Of a stretch of DNA of 9,962 bases, positions 5,279 through 9,962 are shown piece by piece. The stretch is taken from the NCBI GenBank assembly GCA_041687095.1, contig JAWLCQ010000174.1:1-9962 (forward strand), written 5' to 3'. Every line of letters begins with the position of its first letter. The first letter of the stretch is position 1. The position numbers and the translations under genes were made by a program. The notes under the pieces are model-generated. The model had not been told where the DNA came from and did no database searches. It worked only from the letters and a program-made list of their open reading frames with translations. Source of the stretch: JAWLCQ01 sp041687095. Its GTDB lineage: Bacteria > Planctomycetota > Phycisphaerae > SM23-33.

Positions 5279-6631
5279 GTGTTTCAAAGAATCCTGGTTG
5301 CCAACCGTGGCGAGATCGCGTTGCGGATCATCCGCGCATGCAAGGAACTCGGCGTCGAGACCGTCGCCGTCTTCAGCGAGGCCGACCGCAACGCCTCCTA
5401 CCTCCACCTCGCCGATGACCGCATCTGCATCGGGCCCGGCCCGTCGAGCGAGAGCTACCTCAACATCGCGCGGATCATCGCCGCCGCCGAGATCGCCGAC
5501 GTCGAGGCCATCCACCCCGGCTACGGCTTTTTGGCCGAGAACGCCCACTTCGCCGACATCTGCCGCGACTGCAAGATCGAGTTCATCGGCCCGTCGTCCG
5601 ACAGCATGCGCGCCCTGGGCGACAAGATCCGCGCCAAGGAGATCGCCAAGACCGCCGGCGTGCCGATGGCCCCCGACAGCAACGGGCCCGTCGAGACCGT
5701 CGACGACGCCGTCCGCATCGCCGAGACGATCGGTTACCCCGTGGCGCTCAAGGCGGCCGCGGGCGGGGGGGGGCGGGGCATCCGCTTCGCGCACAACGAG
5801 ATGACCCTCCGCTCCATGTTCAAGCAGGCCCAGACCGAGGCGCAGATCTCGTTCAACGACGGGCGGCTGTACATGGAGAAGTGCGTCGAGAACTTCCGCC
5901 ACATCGAGGTGCAGCTCCTGGGCGATCAGTTCGGGAACGTCATCCACCTCTACGAGCGCGACTGCTCCGTGCAGCGCCGCCGACAGAAGGTCATCGAGGA
6001 GACGCCCGCCCCCAACCTGCCCCCCGAACTCCGCGATGAGATCTGCGCCGCCGCCGTCCGCCTCGCCAAGCACGTCGGATACCACTCGGCCGGGACGGTC
6101 GAGTTCATGCTCGACGCGGGCGGGAACTTCTACTTCCTCGAGGTCAACACCCGCATCCAGGTCGAGCACCCGGTGTCGGAGATGGTCACGGGGGAGGACC
6201 TGGTGAAGTGGCAGATCCGCATCGCCGCGGGCGAGCGGCTCGACCGCCGGCAGGAGGACATTGTCCAGCGGGGCTCGTCCATCGAGTGCCGCATCAACGC
6301 CGAGGACCCCGCCCACGGGTTCCGCCCCTCGCCCGGGCGCGTCGATGCGTTCGTCGCCCCCGGGGGCCTGGGCGTGCGGTGGGACTCGCACGTGTACCAG
6401 GGCTACGAGATCCCGCCCACCTACGACTCGCTCGTGGGCAAGCTCATCGTCCACCGCCCCACGCGTGAAGAGGCCATCGCCACCGCCCGCCGCGCGCTCG
6501 AGGAGTTCGTCATCTACCCGACGAAGACCACCATCCCCCTGTGCCACGACATCCTCGGGCACAAACGCTTCGCCGCCGGGCAGTGGAACACGACGTTCAT
6601 CGAGCACGAGATGCTGGCGGCGAAAACCTGA
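5279..6631 (+). CDS. accC: Biotin carboxylase subunit of acetyl-CoA carboxylase
   Basis: AccC uses ATP and bicarbonate to carboxylate the biotin on AccB. The GTG start gives 450 residues, against 449 in E. coli. The N-terminus MFQRILVANRGEIALRIIRA is canonical. The ATP-grasp domain (about 115-330) has the glycine-rich KAAAGGGGRGIR at 158-169, with Lys116 and Lys158 as nucleotide-binding lysines. The active-site stretch LEVNTRIQVEHPVSEMVTG at 287-305 supplies Glu288, Asn290 and Arg292 at the same numbers as in E. coli. Arg338 (IECRINAED, 335-343) is the catalytic arginine equivalent. No residue expected for activity is missing. accB is upstream on the same strand beyond the heptad foldback; accA and accD are elsewhere. 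It is a single-domain carboxylase, not a pyruvate or propionyl-CoA carboxylase alpha subunit, since there is no C-terminal biotin domain. Confidence 0.97.
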   Translation: MFQRILVANRGEIALRIIRACKELGVETVAVFSEADRNASYLHLADDRICIGPGPSSESYLNIARIIAAAEIADVEAIHPGYGFLAENAHFADICRDCKIEFIGPSSDSMRALGDKIRAKEIAKTAGVPMAPDSNGPVETVDDAVRIAETIGYPVALKAAAGGGGRGIRFAHNEMTLRSMFKQAQTEAQISFNDGRLYMEKCVENFRHIEVQLLGDQFGNVIHLYERDCSVQRRRQKVIEETPAPNLPPELRDEICAAAVRLAKHVGYHSAGTVEFMLDAGGNFYFLEVNTRIQVEHPVSEMVTGEDLVKWQIRIAAGERLDRRQEDIVQRGSSIECRINAEDPAHGFRPSPGRVDAFVAPGGLGVRWDSHVYQGYEIPPTYDSLVGKLIVHRPTREEAIATARRALEEFVIYPTKTTIPLCHDILGHKRFAAGQWNTTFIEHEMLAAKT

Positions 6632-6644
6632 GAATTCGAAGGAC

Positions 6645-6721
6645 GGAACCGGGAACCAGGAACCAGGAGCCAGGAACCAGGAACCAGGAGCCAGGAACCG
6701 GGAGCCAGGAACCGGGAGCTG
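6645..6721. repeat. Heptad tandem array, GGA(A/G)CC(A/G) family
   Basis: Eleven unbroken 7-bp units: GGAACCG, GGAACCA, GGAACCA, GGAGCCA, GGAACCA, GGAACCA, GGAGCCA, GGAACCG, GGAGCCA, GGAACCG, GGAGCTG. Differences fall almost only at unit positions 4 and 7. It begins 13 bp after the accC stop codon. The reverse complement of this family is the array at 190-245. It lies in the 341-bp accC-pfp gap, which has no gene. Confidence 0.93.
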
Positions 6722-6768
6722 GAAAGCGGACCTGCGGTGTTGCGGGAGCGTGCAAGCACATCCCTAAG

Positions 6769-6789
6769 CCCACCGACTGCGTCGGTGGG
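6769..6789. repeat. Perfect 9-bp hairpin after accC
   Basis: CCCACCGAC at 6769-6777 pairs perfectly with GTCGGTGGG at 6781-6789 around the loop TGC. No T-rich tract follows, so intrinsic termination is not indicated. It may be a repeat-family hairpin or an RNA-stabilising element downstream of accC. Its position in the accC-pfp gap is the only context. Confidence 0.6.
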
Positions 6790-6841
6790 ATCCTCCGCAG
6801 GGAGAAAGGGCTCGAAGTCGGTTCCTCCGTTTCGGTCCTTT

Positions 6842-6894
6842 GAATTTCGTGCTTTGGATTTGTTTCGGATTTCGTGCTTCGTATTTCGAGTTTT
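6842..6894. repeat. Degenerate heptad array, GGATTTC/GTGCTTT family
   Basis: Units GAATTTC, GTGCTTT, GGATTTG, then a 4-bp slip (TTTC), then GGATTTC, GTGCTTC, GTATTTC, GAGTTTT. This AT-richer block stands out in the GC-rich surroundings. It is the same loose family as the GGATTTC/GGATTTG units at 8196-8216, 8432-8452 and (inverted) 8651-8685. It ends about 80 bp before the pfp start and could include promoter-like AT-rich sequence, but no confident -35/-10 pair is seen. Confidence 0.8.
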
Positions 6895-6972
6895 CGCTCC
6901 TGATAGAGCCTCGGCGCCCGGAAGCGCCCGGGCCATACGAAAGACTCTGCTGAAGGTGAGGATCTAAAAGAC

Positions 6973-8193
6973 ATGGCCGACATCATCAAGGGTAACGCCG
7001 TCATCGGGCAGTCCGGCGGGCCGACCGCCGTCATCAACCAGTCGCTCGTCGGGGTCGTCGAGACGCTCCGCAAGCACAAGCAGGTGGGCAAGATCCTCGG
7101 GGCGCACCACGGGGTCCGCGGGATCGTCAACGAGGACTTCCTCGACCTCAAGGACGTCCCCCAGAAGCTGCTGGAGGACATCGCCGTCACCCCCGCCGCC
7201 GCCCTGGGCTCCTCCCGCGACAAGCCCGACGAGGCCTACTGCGAGAAGATCTTCAAGATCTTCGAGAAGAACGACGTGCGGTACTTCTTCTACATCGGCG
7301 GCAACGACTCCGCCGACTCCGCCCGCATCATCAACGAGATGGCCCAGGCGAGCGGGTACCAGCTCCGCGTGTTCCACATCCCCAAGACGATCGACAACGA
7401 CCTGAAGGTCACCGACCACTGCCCGGGGTACGGGTCGGCGGCGCGGTTCGTGGCGTCGGCGTTCATGGGCGACGACCGCGACAGCGCCTCGCTGCCCGGG
7501 ATCAAGATCAACGTCGTCATGGGCCGCCACGCCGGGTGGCTCACCGCCGCCAGCGCCCTGGGCCGCCTGGACGACAAGTGCGGCCCGCACCTCGTGTACG
7601 TCCCCGAGGCGCCCTTCAGCATCAGCCAGTTCGTGGAGGACGTCCGCGAGGTGTATGGCCGGCTCGGCCGGTGCCAGATCGCCGTCTCCGAAGGCATCGC
7701 CGACGAGACCCACACCCCCGTCGCCGTCGCGCTGGCCGGGAAGCTCGGGCACCGCGTCGAGCGGGACAGCCACGGCAACGTCCAGCTGTCGGGCTCGGGC
7801 GTCCTGGGCGACTTCCTCAGCGACTACCTCAAGAGCGAGCTCAAGGAGCGCTACAAGACCCTCCGCGTCCGCGCCGATACCTTCGGGTACCTCCAGCGCT
7901 CCTTCGCGGGCTACGCCTCGCCCGTCGATCAGGTCGAGGCCCGCGAGTGCGGCCGCAAGGCCGTCGAGTGCGCGATGGCCGGCGACATCGACGGGTCCGT
8001 CGCGATCAAGCGGCTCAAGAGCACCGACTACAAGGTCGAGTTCGTCCGCGCCAAGCTCACCGACGTCGCCCGCCACACCAAGGACCTGCCGCGGAGCTTC
8101 ATCAACAAGGCGGGCAACGGGGTGACCAAGAGCTTCGTCAACTACGCCCTCCCGCTCACCGGCGGGCTGCCGACGGTGGCGAAACTGTTCTAG
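6973..8193 (+). CDS. pfp: Pyrophosphate-dependent 6-phosphofructokinase
   Basis: The enzyme interconverts fructose 6-phosphate and fructose 1,6-bisphosphate using pyrophosphate, a reversible step in glycolysis and gluconeogenesis. The 406-residue protein shows the PFK fold: IGQSGGPTAVIN at 11-22, YIGGNDSADS at 107-116, PKTIDNDL at 137-144, MGRHAGW at 183-189 and PEAPF at 211-215. Two residues mark PPi use: Asp112 in GGNDS, where ATP enzymes have Gly, and Lys138 in PKTIDND, where ATP enzymes have Gly. Asp141 is the catalytic base equivalent. The ATG has AAGGTGAGGA at 6953-6962, 10 nt upstream. It stands alone on the + strand, facing the phosphoglycerate mutase gene, another glycolytic enzyme, across a palindromic gap. 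Asn at the first position after GG (GGNDS rather than GGDDS) is a mild variant. Confidence 0.95.
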   Translation: MADIIKGNAVIGQSGGPTAVINQSLVGVVETLRKHKQVGKILGAHHGVRGIVNEDFLDLKDVPQKLLEDIAVTPAAALGSSRDKPDEAYCEKIFKIFEKNDVRYFFYIGGNDSADSARIINEMAQASGYQLRVFHIPKTIDNDLKVTDHCPGYGSAARFVASAFMGDDRDSASLPGIKINVVMGRHAGWLTAASALGRLDDKCGPHLVYVPEAPFSISQFVEDVREVYGRLGRCQIAVSEGIADETHTPVAVALAGKLGHRVERDSHGNVQLSGSGVLGDFLSDYLKSELKERYKTLRVRADTFGYLQRSFAGYASPVDQVEARECGRKAVECAMAGDIDGSVAIKRLKSTDYKVEFVRAKLTDVARHTKDLPRSFINKAGNGVTKSFVNYALPLTGGLPTVAKLF

Positions 8194-8195
8194 GA

Positions 8196-8216
8196 AGATT
8201 TCGGATTTGGGATTTC
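8196..8216. repeat. Three heptad units at the pfp stop codon
   Basis: AGATTTC, GGATTTG and GGATTTC follow the TAG of pfp by 2 bp. Same family as 8432-8452. They border the left edge of the inverted repeat at 8218-8431. Confidence 0.7.
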
Positions 8217-8217
8217 G

Positions 8218-8431
8218 GTAACCGTTCACGCCTGTGCATGCGGCGACGGAAGTCAGAAGAAACAGCCGGAGAGACGGGGATTACACAGATTTCAGGATTG
8301 CACAGATGCCAAAACAGGGAGGGGTTCTTCTCCTTAATCTGTGCAATCTCAGAATCTGCGTAATCCCTTTCTTCGGGGCTGTTTCTTCTCTTCGCGCCTT
8401 CGCCGCTGTCAGTGAAGACGTGAACGGTTAC
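8218..8431. repeat. Large imperfect inverted repeat (IR-C) after pfp
   Basis: Arms 8218-8307 and 8337-8431 are inverted copies with conserved blocks in the same order. GTAACCGTTCACG (8218-8230) pairs perfectly with 8419-8431, and AGAAGAAACAGCC (8255-8267) perfectly with 8377-8389. A 31-bp block (8277-8307 with 8337-8367) differs at about 5 places. Blocks between these are diverged and differ in length. The 29-bp centre is AT-richer. Left and right arms each contain a GATTACACAGAT-like unit and a GATTGCACAGAT-like unit. No gene or transposase lies inside. Confidence 0.85.
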
Positions 8432-8671
8432 GGATTTCGGAATTCGGATTTGCGTGGGTGAGGCGCGACGTCCCCTCGGCGAGTCCGGGCGTCGTACGAG
8501 AGCCCGAAGCAAGAAGCAGACGCCAAAAAGACAAGCCCGTTTCGGAGTCGATGGCGACTCCGAAACGGGCTTGTTCTTTTGTGCGTTTGCGATCTCCGGG
8601 ACTGCGGTTTCGGTCTTCCTCGCGGAGGGGACGCTCAAGCGTCACGCACGCAAATCCGAATTCCGAAATCC
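8432..8671. repeat. Large inverted repeat (IR-D), perfect outer 25 bp and core 20 bp
   Basis: The outermost 25 bp (8432-8456 and 8647-8671) are perfect reverse complements and consist of GGATTTC-type heptads plus GCGTG. Inside, CGTCCCCTC (8469-8477) pairs with GAGGGGACG (8625-8633). The core 8531-8550 pairs perfectly with 8555-8574. The flanking arm segments 8478-8524 and 8581-8624 are diverged. Total span is 240 bp with a 4-bp true centre. It starts exactly where IR-C ends, and its right end is followed after 16 bp by the stop codon of the phosphoglycerate mutase gene. Confidence 0.88.
8525..8580. terminator. Bidirectional intrinsic terminator between convergent genes
   Basis: A perfect 20-bp stem (8531-8550 with 8555-8574) closes on the 4-nt loop ATGG. 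On the + strand it is followed by TCTTTT (8575-8580). On the - strand it is followed by CTTTTT (complement of 8525-8530). A-rich and T-rich sides face each other, so the same hairpin can stop pfp transcripts from the left and mutase transcripts from the right. It is the only hairpin in the window with T-tracts on both sides. Stem length is longer than usual for terminators because it is the core of IR-D. Confidence 0.85.
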
Positions 8672-8685
8672 CAAATCCGAAATTC
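8651..8685. repeat. Heptad array CAAATCC/GAATTCC at the mutase stop codon
   Basis: Five units: CAAATCC, GAATTCC, GAAATCC, CAAATCC, GAAATTC. The array ends 2 bp before the stop codon of the minus-strand gene (8688-8690), as the opposite-strand copy at 8196 starts 2 bp after the pfp stop. Its first three units form the outer end of IR-D. Confidence 0.85.
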
Positions 8686-8687
8686 CC

Positions 8688-9902
8688 TCAGGCTCCGAAC
8701 TTTTCGAGCTTGCCCGCGTGCGCCATCGCCAGGGGGAGGATCTCCTTGGAGGGGATGGTCCCGATCTGGCCGTGGCGGCAGGTGATCTCGTCGAAGTGCT
8801 TCCCGTCGCCTCCGCGGAGGGCGGGGCCGTGCAGCAGCACCGGCACGGGGTGCCAGGAGTGGGCCTTCATGCTCGGGGGCGTGGAGTGGTCGCCCGTGAC
8901 GATCAGCACGTCGGGCTTCCCATCGAGCAGGGCGGGCAGGGCGGCGTCCATCTCCTCGATCCGCTGGATCTTGCCCGCCAGGTCCCCGTCCTCGCCCGTC
9001 TTGTCGGTGTACTTGAAGTGCGAGAACACGAACGTGTGGTCCTGCAGGGCCGCGACGGTCTCCTTGCAGATGTCGGCGGCCGTCGTGGGCTGCGAGACGA
9101 CCGGGATCCCCAGGAGCCTCGCCACCCCGCGGTACATCGGGTAGCCCGCGACGGCGGCGGGATTGAGCTGGTAGCGGTCGCCGAAGAGCGGCCAGTCGGG
9201 GTACTTGGCGAACCCGCGGGCGAGGATCATGTTGGCCTTGGGCTCATCGGCGAGGATGCAGCGGATCTGGTCGATGATGTCGGCGACCATGAGGGCGGTG
9301 GTGGACCTCTCGAAGGGCGGGGCGTCGGGGCGGAGCGGGGGCACGCCGGTCACCTGCGGGTCGGTCTCCCCGATGCGGTCGTCGAGGCCTTCCCCGCGGA
9401 GGACGAGGACGGCGCGGTGCTCGGCCTCGGTCTCGAAGAGGACCTCGACCCCGGCGGGGGGTTTGAGCTTGGCGCGGACCTTGTCGAGAACGCGGCGGTT
9501 CTCGGAGTCGGGGATGCGCCCGGCGCGGCGGTCGGTGACGTTGCCCTGCTTGTCGATGGTGCAGAAGTTCAGGCGGGCGGCGACGTCGCGGCGGTCGAGG
9601 GGGAACTCCACGCCCAGCGCGCTGAGCACCCCGCGCCCGACCTGGTACACCAGGGGGTCGTACCCGAAGAGCCCCAGGTGCCCCGGGCCGCTCCCGGGCG
9701 TCACGCCCGTGGCGACGGGGGTCAGCAGGCCCAGGGCGGAGCGGGCGGCGAGCTGGTCGAAGTTCGGGGTCTTCGCCTGCTGCAGGGCGGTTCCCTTCCC
9801 GTCGTTGTCGCAGTCGCCCACGCCGTCCATCACCAGCAGGACGATCCGGGACTCGGTCTTCTTCGCCAGCGAGGCGATCAGGTTTCCGTACGTATCTTCC
9901 AT
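8688..9902 (-). CDS. apgM: Cofactor-independent phosphoglycerate mutase, archaeal type (ApgM)
   Basis: Interconverts 3- and 2-phosphoglycerate in glycolysis/gluconeogenesis; alkaline phosphatase superfamily, normally with two divalent metals. The 404-residue length fits ApgM, not the 510-residue bacterial GpmI. Motifs: LLVMDGVGD at 22-30 (Asp26 ligand), TPGSGPGHLGLFGYDP at 68-83 (Ser71 nucleophile candidate), LARGFAKYP at 227-235, HFKYTDKTGEDGD at 295-307 (Asp300), VTGDHSTP at 335-342 (Asp338, His339) and HSWHPVPVLL at 348-357. The His expected four residues after Asp300 is Glu304, while an extra His351 is present; I believe bacterial members commonly share this, but cannot check. A proposed homoserine-kinase subgroup is related, so the exact reaction is slightly uncertain. 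The ATG has AAGAAGGA on the minus strand (9911-9918), 8 nt upstream. It converges on pfp. Confidence 0.88.
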   Translation of the reverse strand: MEDTYGNLIASLAKKTESRIVLLVMDGVGDCDNDGKGTALQQAKTPNFDQLAARSALGLLTPVATGVTPGSGPGHLGLFGYDPLVYQVGRGVLSALGVEFPLDRRDVAARLNFCTIDKQGNVTDRRAGRIPDSENRRVLDKVRAKLKPPAGVEVLFETEAEHRAVLVLRGEGLDDRIGETDPQVTGVPPLRPDAPPFERSTTALMVADIIDQIRCILADEPKANMILARGFAKYPDWPLFGDRYQLNPAAVAGYPMYRGVARLLGIPVVSQPTTAADICKETVAALQDHTFVFSHFKYTDKTGEDGDLAGKIQRIEEMDAALPALLDGKPDVLIVTGDHSTPPSMKAHSWHPVPVLLHGPALRGGDGKHFDEITCRHGQIGTIPSKEILPLAMAHAGKLEKFGA

Positions 9903-9945
9903 GTCGCGAATCCTTCTTTCGGGGGTGTCGGGTGCTACGGGCCAC

Positions 9946-9962
9946 GCTCCGCGATGCGGAGC
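9946..9962. repeat. Perfect 7-bp hairpin at right window edge
   Basis: GCTCCGC (9946-9952) pairs with GCGGAGC (9956-9962) around GAT. It lies upstream of the mutase start on the minus strand and resembles the GCTCCGC/GCGGAGC loops in IR-B, so it may be the edge of another intergenic repeat cut by the window end. Confidence 0.55.

Noticed and set aside
5153..6607. 484-codon - strand open frame
   Set aside because: Antisense shadow of accC beginning in heptad repeats; Val/Asp/Gly-rich with no motifs.
6645..6721. Possible coding repeat protein
   Set aside because: A 7-bp period shifts frame every unit and no frame has a start with a ribosome site; it is intergenic.
6964..8229. 421-codon - strand open frame
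   Set aside because: Antisense shadow of pfp; low-complexity Val/Asp/Leu composition.

Overview
The window is about 10 kb of very GC-rich bacterial chromosome. It holds seven complete protein genes, all central or secondary carbon metabolism, separated by unusually repeat-rich gaps. The strong GC3 bias, a PPi-type phosphofructokinase, and gaps full of hairpins and short heptad repeats are most like a Planctomycetota genome or MAG. That assignment is a judgement from style, not a proven placement. No rRNA, tRNA, CRISPR array, transposase or phage gene is visible.

Layout. 1-307: hairpins and a heptad array, no gene. 308-1585 (+): a LarA-family nickel-pincer racemase/epimerase. 1586-2383: an 800-bp convergent gap made of a heptad array followed by two large adjacent inverted repeats. 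2384-3217 (-): LarE, which makes the sulfur-containing cofactor used by LarA enzymes. 3370-6631 (+): an M24 Xaa-Pro peptidase, then accB and accC. A 288-bp gap made mostly of heptad repeats separates accB from accC. 6632-6972: heptad arrays and a hairpin. 6973-8193 (+): PPi-dependent phosphofructokinase. 8194-8687: a second convergent gap, again built of two adjacent large inverted repeats, the second centred on a perfect 20-bp stem that looks like a bidirectional terminator. 8688-9902 (-): an archaeal-type cofactor-independent phosphoglycerate mutase.

Functionally, larA and larE form one pathway (enzyme plus cofactor sulfur transferase). accB and accC give the biotin carrier and biotin carboxylase of acetyl-CoA carboxylase, which starts fatty-acid synthesis. 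pfp and the phosphoglycerate mutase are two glycolytic steps facing each other. LarB, LarC, AccA and AccD are not in the window.

The genes are recognisable families. The unusual material is between them. Every gap longer than about 200 bp carries 7-bp-periodic arrays of at least four unrelated sequence families, and both convergent gaps carry paired, nested palindromes with arms of roughly 80-120 bp. Alignments were made by eye, so identities are approximate.
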